The notes: generated by a model from the sequence alone, not told the origin. Shown: positions 33,262-46,900, numbered from the stretch's first letter. The stretch: DNA of 64,000 bases from Oxytricha trifallax (GCA_000711775.1 ARYC01025720.1:24528-88527); one strand, 5' to 3'. Numbers and translations are program-made.

Positions 33262-33954
33262 AGCATGAATTGAGTGAGAGACTCTTCACAGATTTCTAAA
33301 AGCCATACGAGATGAAAATAGATGCAGGGGCTGGCACTAAGAGAAGAAACATGGGCCCACGCAAATTTTAAGAGGAAGAAAAGAAAGAGAAGCCAAATCC
33401 CTTTATGGGCAAATTTAATATGTGAACTTATTTATTCGCTTAAATCTAAAACTTATTTATAAACACGAAATCTCCCTTCTCTTGCGCACACTTTAGCCTT
33501 CTCATCACTGACTCTTTTAGCAGCACTCTTAATAAAATCGACTGTATCTATCTTTAAATCATGCATCAAGTGATAGAGTAGAAGTTTCTTGTAGTGGCCT
33601 TTCAATAACCCCCAATATTAATTCAATTCCATTGAAATAAGGGCTGTAAGGAACATTAAATACAGGTGTTATGTTTTGCCTTTTATATTCCTTCCTTGAG
33701 TCTTTAGTTTTATGAACTGACAAGTTATCAACGAATAAATTAATCTCTTAGTCAGCGTACTTATTTCTGAGTTATTGCAGGAACTTAATATATTATTCAG
33801 TCTTTATAGAACGAGGGTGAATAACATAAGCCTCAAGGCCACTATCTTCACTTATTCCACCAAGAATAGCATGAGTTTACACATTAACCTTTTAGTCATA
33901 AACTTCTATATTACTATAACTCTTGCCAAGACCTTGATATAAAGGTATAGGTAT

Positions 33955-34012
33955 TGACGTCAGGAGGTCACAGATGACGTCCGGAGGTCACAGATGACGT
34001 CAGGAGGTCACA
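33955..34012. repeat. Subterminal tandem repeat, three ~20-bp units
   Basis: The units at 33955-33974, 33975-33994 and 33995-34012 share the core TGACGTC(A/C)GGAGGTCACA. Inverted relatives lie at the other end of the nested element (about 35034-35068). They are probable transposase-binding sites, by analogy with other DNA transposons. Confidence 0.85.
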
Positions 34013-34320
34013 TTTTGATAAATATGGAAATTTATATGAAATAGATGTGCAAAGCACTATAAAAGATTCCGTTGGTACTTTCAATTATGGTCCTATGGGT
34101 GCACCCCTGGTTATCCGGGGTCACAAGGAGTAAAACCCCTTATTCGCAAAAAATAAACAAAAAATAAAAACAGGGATCAGTACCACCTCTAGAGATTCGG
34201 AGGCAATGTTTCTAAGAAAAGATTATGATAATTAATTTTTTATTTGATTGATGAAACCTAGTGGACCCACTCTACTTCGAACTTTTCTTGCCCATCATAA
34301 AAGAAATTTGATTGATAATT

Positions 34321-34920
34321 ATGGATAGTAAGGTTAATCGAATAATTGAAATAAAGATGGAAGATTTTACAGTAGAAATTAGAACAAGATAACTCTAGAA
34401 ATACTAGATATTTAAGATATAGCATAAAACAGGAAAGCATACTAACGAATTGCTATCGTATGTTGGGATAAATTTGGAAGAATTAGACATGAATAATGAA
34501 AGACATGTTCACAATTTTAATGGAAACATTTTACGAGATATGATACACTCAATTATAATTGAAGGAGTTTGAGCAGTACCAAATTTTTGAGTCACTCATG
34601 TAAAGAACATGATGACCGGCTAACCAGACATAATAAAAGATTTTTAATACAAGGCATTGTAGCGAAGAAATCTCAAAAATGTAAAAAAAATTCAAGTTTA
34701 TGAGTACATATCCAATCTATATTCATATTTGAGAAATAATAATTACTAATATTTATTTATTTATGATCAAATATAAACGATTACCTTTTATTTCATATAC
34801 AATTTTATAAATTTCTTAATGGACTTTGTCACCGAACCTCTACAGGAGGCTGGCACCCCCTTAACCCCTTCAATTATTAATTTCGCATTGGTTCTGAACA
34901 AGAGGCTCTACCCTTTATGA
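34321..34920 (+). pseudogene. Uncharacterised ORF of the nested element, with two internal TGA codons
   Basis: From ATG 34321 the frame uses many TAA/TAG Gln codons and looks protein-like (VNRIIEIKMEDFTVEIRTRQ, NELLSYVGINLEELDMNNER, NGNILRDMIHSIIIEGV). It meets TGA at 34570 and 34588, then continues (VTHVKNMMTGQPDIIKDFQY, NLKNVKKIQVYEYISNLYSY) to TGA 34918. No known domain was recognised. It may be the element's own transposase or accessory protein in decayed form. Confidence 0.45.
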
Positions 34921-35629
34921 CTTGGTTAACTAGAGGTTGCACCCCTAGTGATTTCCTAGAAAAGATACTAGAAGAATTTTTATATAGTGCTTCACACAGT
35001 TATAAACAAAAAATTTCATATTTATTATAATGTGACCTCCAGACGTCATCTGTGACTTGGTGACGTCAATACCCAAAGGTATTGAATGTAAATACAGCTT
35101 CATCAGAGTGTATGAACTTTATGCTCTTAAGACCTCTGCATTTAATCGAATATACAATTTAAATTATCCTTATAAAATGGAACATTAAAGTCAATCACTC
35201 TCTTAATGCGATTGACTGTCTTGTAAGATATTCCGTTCTTTTTATATATGTTAGCTATCGATTAAGCAGATATGTGAAGCTCAGGAAATTGGCGATGAAA
35301 CATCACAGCCCTTTTTGCGAGAGAGAAATGAGCCCAGTATTTCAATGTTTAATCATTAAAAAGATAGTCAACATGATACTACAAGAATTTTAAAGGTCTT
35401 TTAGGCTTAGAATTAAGATGCTGTCATCTCTTCAATTTTAATGCAAATAGATAGTGAGACCTAACAGTAGTAGGTGATTTATGGAGCGGCCTTGCTATAG
35501 ACATATAATTCAGAACAGGCTTGAGTTATTTACTATATTCATCACATCCATAGTGCAACTTAAACAATAAATCTATATACTCACAGTCATAAACAGACCC
35601 CAAACTTCGCATATACTCACTTAAATTAC

Positions 35630-35904
35630 TAATATTTAAACATTAAACCCCGACATAAACCCTATTAAAATCCTAATAAAGTATGCACTAATAGTCTACT
35701 TTTATCAATCAAAAACTTAATCAAACTACTGAAACGGTTTTGGTGTTTTCAATGACTTTAATTTAATTGTGTAATTTATTTAGAGATTTTTAATCATAGT
35801 AAAGTAAATTCTATCCAATGATGCAATAAAAATATACAACCAATTATATAGTCCAGCTAATTTGAAACTCTCTAACATAAGAGGCCAAGACAGTCAAAAT
35901 TGGC
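35630..35904 (-). repeat. Right terminal inverted repeat of the TBE-like element
   Basis: An inverse copy of the left end with scattered substitutions and small indels. It ends in GTCAAAATTGGC directly before the TAA target repeat. Confidence 0.85.
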
Positions 35905-38900
35905 TAACATTAACAGACACTATTTATGTATTATAATCATTTTTAATTTTTTTATTTAAATTTCGAATGTATTCCAAAAATATTAAAAGTAAGTTTTTGT
36001 CTAAATCTTAATGAGCAAATAGATAACTAAAATTATATTCTTAAGAAATTTTAAGTAATTTTTTCATGTAAAGTATTATTATTTTTATTCATAAATTTTA
36101 TTATTAAATGTTTAAAATTGTTTTTAATAATGTTTTAATATTCATCGTAATAAAGCTAAGAAAAGATAAATCAAAGCTTTCAAAATTTTAAAATTATATT
36201 TAATAGCTTTATAATACAACTTAAATTATTTTTTAATTTTTACTAATAATTTTAGTGATTAGTTCAATTTTTAATTATTATAAATATTCTATTTGTATTC
36301 ATTATTTAATTTTATTCATTTTCATCTTTTTAAGTTAATTATTAATATCCTTGTGAAGGATAAATTCTACTTGATTGTTTTTTTATCATATAATTATCTA
36401 CTTAAAACTTAATCGTATAAATAAAATAATGGTAATTTCTATACTACACCAATGTAGATGCCTCTAATGATAAGAATTATTTTACTAATCTTATTTAAAT
36501 AGGTATTTATTAAAATTATAAATGTTTATAAATAATATAATAAATTCATTTATTAAAATAAATTATTCATTATAAATACAAAAACTAATATGAATGATCA
36601 TATAAAAACTTAGTATAAGAATATATTTATTCTGTTAAAAAATTTAATTTTCATAAAATGATTTAAATGTATAAAATTATTAAATATGATTTTTTAATAT
36701 TTTAAGAAAATAATTCACATTTTAAATGATAATCATTATATATATTGATTCTAATATTTATTTAAATTTATATGTTAATTCGTATTTAATTATATTATTC
36801 TTAACTTTAATGCTCTTTTTTTTCATAATTATAATATTATTAATAACTAAAACATAATAAGCTTTTTTGTTAACTTTTTTCATTAATTAAAAAATCCCAT
36901 AATTATTTAATGCGAATTTGACTTTTATTGAATTACAAATTTTTTAAATATAATCCAACCTTGATTATTATATATATTTATAGTCTCTTCCTTATTAATT
37001 CATTCTTAATCAATTATCATTTGATTAAATGTTTGTTTAGCTATAAAATCATTAATTATTTATGTATATAAAAATGCTTCAATGATCTAAAACACCAGCA
37101 CCCTTAAATTAAATAAAAAATATAAATTATTTATATTCATATTTGTTTATAAATAGAGTTTAATTGTTATTTTTGTAATTAATTATTGAACAATCCATTC
37201 TTATTTATCCATTGTTACTTGACCTCATTATTTGTAAATAAATTTGATGTCTTAACCTAAGAGTATTAATTGATATAAATATATATTAATTTTATTTAAC
37301 TATATATATGAAAATTGCATTTTGAAGTTTATTTATTTATATAATAAGGAAATTTTTATCGTTTATAGCTTAAGCCATGATGCTTAATAATATGAAATTC
37401 TATATATGCGACAATTTATAAAGATACAACTATAATATCAAATTTCTAAATGTTTATTCATTATTTATTAATTTAATGGACATTAAGAACATATATTATC
37501 ATTTTTTGGCAGAAAATATATCACAATCATAATATTTGTTAGAAAAATACATTACATAAATCTAAATCAATAAATTTAATAGAGCTTATTATAGATTGAT
37601 AATTTTATTCTACTAAAAATATCCTAAACTGAGATTCAAATTATAAAATCTATTTTAATTTCAAACTTCAATGAAAATTGAGTTAAAAATGATTTATTTT
37701 GATGAAATTATTAATTTATTTAAAATGAATTAAATTATAGCATACCACTCTTGCAATACCAGATTATTTTTTGTAACAAATAGGATTGATCGAAAATCCA
37801 ATTTCCTTTTATAAATAGAATAAGTTTTTCAACTTTAATTATGTAAATTGTTATCTTTTATTCAATTGCAATTAGTACAATTCTTAAATCTTAATTTTTA
37901 ATTATAATTACTTTTAAGAAATTTCAATTTCTAATTTTTTAATAAACCTATTTTTTATTATGCTTTTGTTAAATTTTTTGTCTAAGTTATACTAATTTAA
38001 TTAATATTAATTCTACATTCCTTTAAATTATTCATTTAACTTATCCAACTAATATCGAAAGTAAAGTAGTTTAATATTTTTCCTTTTCTAGTATAAACCA
38101 TGAATATCTAATAACGAATTGAACCTCTGTAATTAAAATGTGTATTACATATATCATATTGATAACATGAGATAACTTAGTAATTTTTGTAAATTAAAAT
38201 GACAATATACATTTATAAACTTATTTTATATGTTGCTAAGTCATATCTATTATAAGATTTTATATAAACAAAAAAAATAAAATAAATACCCTCTATATTT
38301 TGAAATTAAAAATTTTCATATCTTATTATAAATTTTTGAGATTGCTTTATTTATTAATTATTCTTAAATTTTCCTTTTGAATATTTTTTAAGCATCGTGA
38401 ATTTGTAATAGTTTTTATTTCCCATATTTTATTTAATTTGTATTAAGATAACAATGAAATTATCATTTTTATAACAATGTACTTTCCCACCCCATAATTT
38501 AATCAAGTATATTTAAATTTTCATAATAGCAAAAGCTTTGATTAAAGTGAAATAAAATACCCTAGATTCATTATTATCATTAGATTTTATTATATCTTCC
38601 AATTAAGTTAATTTATTGAATTCATACGAGAGAATTATTTATTTATAAATATTAGATTATAAATAATTTAAATCTAAATAAAAATAATAAATTCATTTTT
38701 ATTAATAATTCTAATTATTGATTATTTTTATAGCAATTTAATAATAAAGAAATTGATATTTAAATATAAAGTATGGAAATTAAAATACTGAAAAAAGAGA
38801 TATCCGTACTTCTTTCTGTATTAAAAGTCAAAGCATTAATATTAATTAAAACTTAGAATTAACGAATAACATAAATTGTGCTGGGATAACATTTTTTTTG

Positions 38901-39999
38901 CAAATGAATAAATGTGATTAAAAAAATAAAAGTTATAACTAACATAAATTTTATCAAAATAATTTTTAATAAGTAAAGAGAACCTTTTTATACATTATAT
39001 TTCTTTAAATTTTAAAATAAAAATTCTTATAATTTTTTTTTATAATAGAGCTATAATTTTATAAATATTTAAGAAAAATATATTTGCTGGAATTAGTGAG
39101 AATTCTTTTATCTTAATTTATATAATCTAAAAACAAAAGCACAGAGATTATTTTATTAAATCAAAGCTTATAGTATTTTTAAATATTAAATTGGAATAAA
39201 AGCTAAAAAAAAATTATTCGCATTCAATAAAAAATACCACATAAATATCCTTATATTCGGTCTAAAATATGATTACTTTATCTTGATAAATTACTAAAAA
39301 GGGTTAAGTTTAAAATATGTAGAACAAAGGTTTTTTTATAGTAAAAAGATATTTTCAAATAATTTGAAAAGTTTAATATTACAATTCCAAATGTTTTTTA
39401 GAATCATAAAAAATAAATATATATAACTATAACATTTTATGCTTTAGCAAAGCATTCATTTTAGTTTATCATTTATATTTTTATAAATGAAAAAAAAAAA
39501 TAGTGAAAGAATTCTAGCTTTTCATATTTCAGATATGCTAATCTAATCATTTATTATTTCTATTGATATCTCAAATCAATAATTATATCTACCTAATTTA
39601 AATATAAAGTTATATAAATGTTTAAAATATATTGTAAACAATAAAATATATATATCATTTAAATTAATTACATTTCTCGGTATATATTTGGATCATTATA
39701 TAATTTAATATTTATTTATAATTATAATTAATAATTAAATACTTATAGAATTGATTACTCTTAATTATATGGTACAATTGAATGTTTCTTAATATTTTAT
39801 TTAGAATGCTTTCACTTTCAAATTCATCCCTCTGCTTCACTTTAAAACTATCCATTTCATTTAAATATCATTATCTAAATTTTCTATTAACTTTATTAAG
39901 GAAACTACTTGCTTTTGTTGCATTAAATTTCAGTAAAATCGGATAAATTAATATATCCTATGTAATTGCGTTACCTGTTATAATCATAAATTTGTGATT
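35905..39999. other. AT-rich gene desert
   Basis: About 4.1 kb right of the TBE-like element. No protein-like frame or bounded repeat was seen. Confidence 0.5.
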
Positions 40000-40045
40000 T
40001 GACCATTGATTATAGGGATTAATTAAATTATTTAAATAAAAAAAA

Positions 40046-40455
40046 TTAATACTGTTATTACTATTGCTACTAAAGAGGGATGCTGGATCAACAACAATAA
40101 AGAAAGCTGATGTAGTTGAGGGCAAGGGAAGTGGCCCCCAGGAACAAACCAGTACTACTATTGCTGCAAAAACAGAAAATGTCGCTGAAGAGCCTAGTAT
40201 GTGGTTTGCTGATGACGACAACTCCAAGGATCTACGAATTCAAGAAAAATACTTAAAACTCCAACATTGAAAGCGAATCGACGACATCTGAAAAACATAC
40301 GACAAGGACAACAACAAAAATAAAAAATCAGAATAACGATCATACAGCAGGTGCGGGATGTGCAGCCCTGGAGAACACCCTAGTTGCAGGTAGGGACCGA
40401 ACTTGCAATCTTGAGTATACCAGCAGAAATCTTGACAAACCTAATTTTTATACCT
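40046..40455 (+). pseudogene. Orphan coding fragment, acidic/Thr-rich, no start codon
   Basis: A GC-richer island in the desert. The best frame runs from about 40046 and reads KKADVVEGKGSGPQEQTSTT, then EEPSMWFADDDNSKDLRIQE and KYLKLQH before TGA at 40267-40269. In the same frame it continues KRIDDI/KTYDKDNNKNKKSE (TGA between) and CGMCSPGEHPSCRQGPN with a CxxC pair. A second frame is open over 40265-40450 as well, so the true reading is unclear. No ATG precedes it, which fits an internal MDS or a decayed gene. Function unknown. Confidence 0.4.
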
Positions 40456-42550
40456 AACTAACTAATTTAAGTTATAGTAATAGTATTAATAGTAATAATA
40501 GTATTATATATTATGTCTAGAATTTTTGATTTCTATATTTTAATTTCAATTGCCTTTAGCGATTGTCTATCTATCTGTCTCATATAAGGAATTAATTTCA
40601 AATAAATATAAAATTAAATTATAGATTTTTAAAAATTTTGCTATAAATAGAACTTACATTTTTAATATTAAATATATTAAAATTAATAAGATATTTAAAT
40701 TATTATGTTTTATTTATGATTTTATTTTCATGTTAATCAATATATACTAAATAAGTCTTATTTTAACATTTGATATTTGAAATTTTTAATTCAATTTATA
40801 TTTAAAAAAATAGAGACTTTTAGAGATAGCAATTCTAAGATTTATTATTATCTGCATTATATTCTCGAACATCATTAAACGAATTAAAGAGAACTAGTTG
40901 TAATTATTTTTAGTATTTTTTTTATTATGTATTAATTTAGCATTTTTTATTGATAGATTTATAGTTCCCACAATTATTTATTTGTTATTCTTCATCTATT
41001 GTAAAGATATTGATTATTACCCTTAATATATCTATAGAAATATACCCTCATCTTCTTCAAAAATTTTACAAACTTTATTTTTATAAATATTATATATTTA
41101 TCCCTCTTATCTTTATTAAATAATTGTTTTTATAAATCAATTTTACAATGATCTCTTGCCCCATAAATCTGATTTATTTATTAATTATATACACTTAATA
41201 ATAATTAATAATCTATTATTTGAGATATTTATTAATTAAGAAGTTTTATATTTTATTAAATCAAAAGTTTAATTTAAATTGTTCAATCAAATTCAAATTA
41301 CATATCCAAATACTTATATTGACTTGTGGTATTCTAGGATTGACATTGAATCGGCAAATATTATAAATAATCTATTTTATAATTAATTTATTTAAAGTGT
41401 AACAAATTATAAATATAACTTAATTGAATTATGTAAATTCAAGCTTAATAAACCTCATCATTTTAATACTAAATATAAAATTTATTATGCTATATTTATT
41501 AATAAATAATAATAAATTCAAGCATAAAATCACAATTATTTTTATTAATTCAGCTTTTAACAATCAGATAGAGTAAAATAAATTAAGGATCAAAATATTT
41601 TGTATATAAATTCTTGTGGTTGAATTTTTTTAGGGTTCATTAATAAATTAATACTATTTTGGTTTAATAAATTTCTAATATTAAATTGCGTTATTTATAT
41701 AATACTTATTACATTTTAAAATGTACTATGTATTATATTAAAAAAAAGAAATTAATTAAAAATTGATATAAAATTTTTCCCTTTTTACGAAAGATTTAAA
41801 ATTTTGTATTAATAAGGTAAAGTTTTGTTATAAGTTTTGCTGTATTTTTTTTGAATATTAATACAATTTAATTTTTCTTGTTTTTCCAATTATAAAATTT
41901 TCCTAAAATATTAGAAAACTAAATTAAATCCCAAGTCTTATCTACTAATTGCTTTAAATTCAGTGTAAATTACTAAAACATCTTGAATCCACTTTATAAT
42001 ATAACAAATTTTAGATTTAAGTAGCTCCCAGTAATTTATATTAAAATACAATAAATATACTCTAGAATGGGCTAAATTAATTTTATTAAAGAAATGTTAA
42101 AGTTAGACCAGAGAAATTAATTAGGAATAAGGTATCATTGAATAATTAAATTATTTTTAAATACTATTTTATATATTTAATATTAATAAATATTTCTTTA
42201 AATTATTTATAAATAGTGTTAATAAATAACTTAAATTATAGATGTAAACAAATAACCCTATTTATAAACTAAATCTTCATTTTTAACTATCGAAATTCTA
42301 CAAATAATCATTTTATAAAAATTTACAAATACATCCTTTTCACAATATCAGAATATTCTTCTTTATATTGAAATAATAATTATTGATGTTAAAACCAAAA
42401 TAAATCAAAAAGTTTCTAAATTACCCATTAGTTCGTATTTATCAAACTTTAACCTTATTACTAATACTATTATTAGGATTTGATATATACTGTAAAACAT
42501 TAAATCCTCAGTTAAATGAACTTAAATATGATTTAAATTTTAATTTAGTT
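40456..42550. other. AT-rich gene desert
   Basis: About 2.1 kb, including short TAGTAAT-type microsatellite runs at 40476-40510. No gene was seen. Confidence 0.5.
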
Positions 42551-42556
42551 AATAAG

Positions 42557-43928
42557 TGTTCCGACCGAGACCCGTACCCCCCCGTACCCCTCTTCTAAAA
42601 AATACCCACTTCACACCCGTTTCCCCCCCGTACCCCCCATACCCCCCACCCCCCTTAAAATCCCCCATTTCATATGAAATTTTTTATCCACGCAGTCTGA
42701 ATCGATTTCCTTCATGACATCTCGTCATCATATATAGATAATTTTTTATATGAAATATCATAAATTTTTGAAAATTTATTCTTTGCTTAATAACCCATAA
42801 TAGCATATTAATTTCATTTTTTTTAATTTTTCAACGCTCGCCATTATTTTTCGAGTACATACTCTCATAGGAAATTATTTATTTTATGAGTAACACATTG
42901 ATAAACATAATTTTATTTTAAAATGATAATTATTTATAAAGTACTTGCTATAATTCTTAATATCTATTTTTCTTAAATGTTCTAAAAATCATTAAAACAT
43001 CAAAGCAACTTGTCATAAGTCATTAATAAGCTCCAATATGACTTATAAAAGCAGTCTATAACAACAAAAAATATAATAACTTTTATAAATAACATCATAA
43101 AATACATTTAATTTTGAAATAATATTACTAATTTTATTAAATATTTTATGATTATTATATTTATTTTTTCACAAATTTATATTCTAATATCATGATTAAA
43201 TGTTATAATTGCTACAAAACATTAATGTTTTATGTAATCTTATAGATTATTAAGCTAAATGATTGTATTTGTCGGAATAATAACATTTAATCATGATATT
43301 AGAATATAAATTTGTGAAAAAATAAATATAATAATCATAAAATATTTAATAAAATTAGTAATATTATTTCAAAATTAAATGTATTTTATGATGTTATTTA
43401 TAAAAGTTATTATATTTTTTGTTGTTATAGACTGCTTTTATAAGTCATATTGGAGCTTATTAATGACTTATGACAAGTTGCTTTGATGTTTTAATGATTT
43501 TTAGAACATTTAAGAAAAATAGATATTAAGAATTATAGCAAGTACTTTATAAATAATTATCATTTTAAAATAAAATTATGTTTATCAATGTGTTACTCAT
43601 AAAATAAATAATTTCCTATGAGAGTATGTACTCAAAAAATAATGGCGAGAGTTGAAAAATTAAAAAAAAAATGAAATTAATATGCTATTATGGGTTAATA
43701 AGCAAAGAATAAATTTTCAAAAATTTATGATATTTCATATAAAAAATTATCTATATATGATGACGAGATGTCATGAAGGAAATCGATTCAGACTGCGCGG
43801 ATAAAAAATTTCATATGAAATGGGGGATTTTATGGGTGGGGGGTACGGGGGGTACGGGGGAGAACGGGTGTGAAAGGGGTATTTTTTAGAAGAGGGGTAC
43901 GGGGGGGGTACGGGTCTCGGTCGGAACA
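42557..43928. mobile_element. 1,372-bp near-perfect palindromic (foldback) element with 6-bp target duplication
   Basis: The arms 42557-43206 (650 bp) and 43280-43928 (649 bp) are near-identical inverted copies around a 73-bp non-palindromic spacer. The termini are TGTTCCGACCGAG...CTCGGTCGGAACA, and AATAAG is duplicated on both sides (42551-42556, 43929-43934). The outer 110 bp of each arm are runs of C (left) or G (right), striking in this AT-rich region, with the repeated unit CCCGTACCCC. No protein-like ORF was found. It looks like a recently inserted non-autonomous foldback transposon; the family is unknown. Confidence 0.88.
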
Positions 43929-43934
43929 AATAAG

Positions 43935-46900
43935 CCTTTCTATTTATTTAGTAATAGAGAGTTTCTGATATTTTAAAAATATATAGGTATTAAAGAGTAA
44001 GTTATCACTGTCAATTTAATTATTAGTTTATAAATTAATATTAAAAATCTGAAATTATTTTATCTTATATTAATTTAGATTTCTTGATATCAAATTATAT
44101 TTTAAAATATATAATTCAATTTATAATATTAATTTAATTGTAAATGGAGATTCCTTTTAATTTCCTTTAATAAATTATTCTTGTGTAAACCTTTATAATA
44201 TAAAAACTTTTCTATCTTTAATTTTTTTAAATAGTGTTTTATATACATTCTAATTTGAATCTAATAACAACACCTATTATAATTATTTGTAAATAATGAT
44301 ACAAATTATAAATTTCTAAGGATTTTTTATTTTTAAAATGTTAAATATTTGTTTAATAATATAATGGCCTTTTAATTTAAATCATTTAAGATTATTATTA
44401 TCTGATTTAAATGATATAAAATTACTATTTTAAATAGTTTTTAACGTTAAATATTCTAAATTTTCTTTTTATAAAAAATAAATTTCAAAATATCTTTAAA
44501 CTGAGTTGTTTAACTAAAATGGCATTGGATAATTATTTTTATATAGAATTTTCGAAAAGATAAAAACAATTTTAACAAGTTAATTTAGAAATAATTATTC
44601 AGTACTTTTTAGTTTATAGCTGAAATAATTAATAAATATGAAGGTGAATAAAATATAGGATTTAGCAATATATTTGTTTATTATACTTATTTAAAATTAT
44701 TTTATTAATTAAACCTGTATTTATAGTATAAACATCAACATTGACTTTTGTCTTACTAAATAACCATTAATCTATTTTTTATTAAGAACTCTTGTTAAAA
44801 TATCTTCTTATTACTTATTTTTAAAGTATTTTACTTATTAATTGCTACTGGATAATATGTAATTTTATGACCCATTGTTATAATCTTAAAAATGATACAA
44901 AAAATAATAACTAAAATACTATGATTAATAAAGCTAGAAAAATTATAAAAACTATAAATTAAAATTATATTAATAATAAGTACATTTTTTGCTCGAAATA
45001 TAAAACAAAATTTTCAACTTTTATTTTTATTGATTTGATATTTTTATATAAGAGATTCTTATTATTTTCGAAAATTAAATTTTTCTAATTTTATTTAGTT
45101 TTATTGAAAAATTTAATTATTTAAATATATCAATATAAATAAGATTATTAAAAAATAAAAAATCAAATTAAATGATTAAAAATAGATTTATAACTACAAA
45201 TAACTCAAATATAAGATTGATCAATATCTTAAAATAAAAATAATAAGTAAAATAATATAAGAATAAATGAAAGATTTAGTAAATTATTATGTACAATTCA
45301 GAATTACAAATAAATAAATGCTTTTTATCTAAACCTCTTTTAAAGCTGCTTATAATTACCATTATAGATTAACAGTTTGAATTCTATCAGTTTTATAACA
45401 ATTATTGGACCACTTTGAAATTCACAAACTGTAAGACATAATTTTTAATAATATATAAATAAAATTTCTAATTCTATATTTAAATAAATTAGTCTTTAAT
45501 ATATTAATTTTCAACACTAAGAAAAATAGTATTTCTTTAAGATATAATTCTATAAATTAAGCTTTATATATTTAACTTAATTTAAATATTCTATTCAAAT
45601 TATTATGTAATAACGATTTTTTATTTTTTATTTCAGTATTTAGAGTGGCCTATTCTGTTTAAAAATATTTTTATACCCTCAATTATATACTATTTACAAA
45701 GCTTCCACAAATAATATTTAGCAAAATCATAATTTAGTTTAACTTTACTTTTTTAAATCAGGATGTATTTTTTAAAATATATTTAGTTAAAATTTAATGT
45801 GTTTTTAGAGTAAATACCATTATAAATTTTAATTTTAGAAAAATATTAATTAAATTTCTGAAAAGTAAATCCCCTAATTATATAATTAAATAGTTTTTCA
45901 TCTATTCTGGAATAGAAATTTTTCCTTATGTCTTCAATTAATTTTCCTACTAAATTTATGAATTGAAGGATGTTTTTGGGACCCTATTATGTATACAATA
46001 TTTGATTTTCCCAATTATTATTCCCAAAAAATGATTCATCCTTATTTATTTATATATTGTTAGTACTAATGGAATGACAAAATCTAAATGAGACCTTAGA
46101 GTTTGATTTTATTTATTTATTTATTAATTATTGAATAGGTTATTTGCCCCAATAATTATATATGTATGCATCCTTGTCAACATAAGATATCTAGCTACAT
46201 CTTAAAAATTATTATTACAAGATGTTAAAAGAGTATTTTATATATAAATGAATTAAATTTAATTAATAATAAAACTTTAATTAATAATTAATTTAAAAAT
46301 TTCTAGTTTTTATGTAGATATTTAAATACAATTAAAGATATAATAAATGCAATAATTTTAATTTTAAAAATTGAGATTTATTTAATTTATCAATATTATT
46401 GACTAATTAATTTATTTTATAAATATTCATATTAATCTAGAAATAAATTACTTTAAATCTTACATGCTAGATATTACCTTCAATAATTTGTTCAAAGTTA
46501 ATCCTTTAATTAATTGCATTTTTAGACATATCATAGTATTTTTATTAAATAAAATATTAAATTATGGTATTTTATTTCTAAATTTAAATTCCTTCTCTCT
46601 GTTACATCGATTTTTAAATTAAAAATTTCAAATACTTATTAATATATTGTCAATTATTTGAACATTAAATCCTTGATTTTGCTGTATTTATATCAATTCT
46701 TAATTCAATAATGATACCCTTTTCAAAAATCTATTTCATCCCCTTATACTTTTATAATATTATGTATGTTCTTGTAGAGTTATACACCTACTTAAAGATA
46801 GTTAATTTTATTATAAAAAACGAATAAAAATAAAATATATTAGTTTAAATTTATAATAAATAATAATAATTAAATTATATATTTATATTTATAATTATGG

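Larger units (their letters stand above)
33949..35074. mobile_element. 1.13-kb element nested in the TBE transposase
   Basis: Flanked by an 8-bp direct repeat AAAGGTAT (33941-33948, 35075-35082), with termini GGTATTGACGTCA / TGACGTCAATACC in inverted orientation. Removing it plus one repeat copy rejoins the transposase sequence. Subterminal 20-bp units (TGACGTCAGGAGGTCACAGA) repeat three times at the left end, with related units at the right. An 8-bp duplication fits hAT-like elements, but no hAT transposase motif was found. Confidence 0.8.
33440..35612 (-). pseudogene. TBE 42-kDa-type DDE transposase, split by a nested element
   Basis: An IS630/Tc1-superfamily transposase. From ATG 35612 it reads MRSLGSVYDCEYIDLLFKLH, a helix-turn-helix-like region (SAQSIANIYKKNGISYKTVN), then the catalytic block: first Asp in FIHSDEAVFTF, second Asp in NLFVDNLSVHKTKDS, and the third acidic residue in VPYSPYFNGIELI. 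Without the nested insert (33949-35074) it spans about 1,047 nt, near 349 residues. Breaks are a TGA at 35424 (KLKR/QHLNSKPKRP), the insert just after the first Asp, a frame change near 33925, and one extra T near 33613 at IELIW. It is inactive as it stands. Confidence 0.82.
30376..35904. mobile_element. TBE-like DNA transposon (hypotrich germline), decayed, with a nested insertion
   Basis: Its long imperfect terminal inverted repeats begin GCCAATTTTGAC and extend about 230-300 bp inward. TAA flanks both ends (30373-30375, 35905-35907), a 3-bp target duplication. Inside are three genes matching the TBE set: a 57-kDa-type zinc-finger/kinase ORF (-), a 22-kDa-type ORF (+) and a 42-kDa-type DDE transposase (-). 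Each has frameshifts or TGA codons, and the transposase is split by a second element. TBE elements are known from Oxytricha germline genomes and are removed with other germline DNA; the family assignment rests on gene set, order and TIRs. Confidence 0.85.

Noticed and set aside
40380..40440. tRNA-like or tRNA-derived SINE signal
   Set aside because: A stretch resembling a T-arm is present, but no cloverleaf with matching acceptor and anticodon arms can be drawn.
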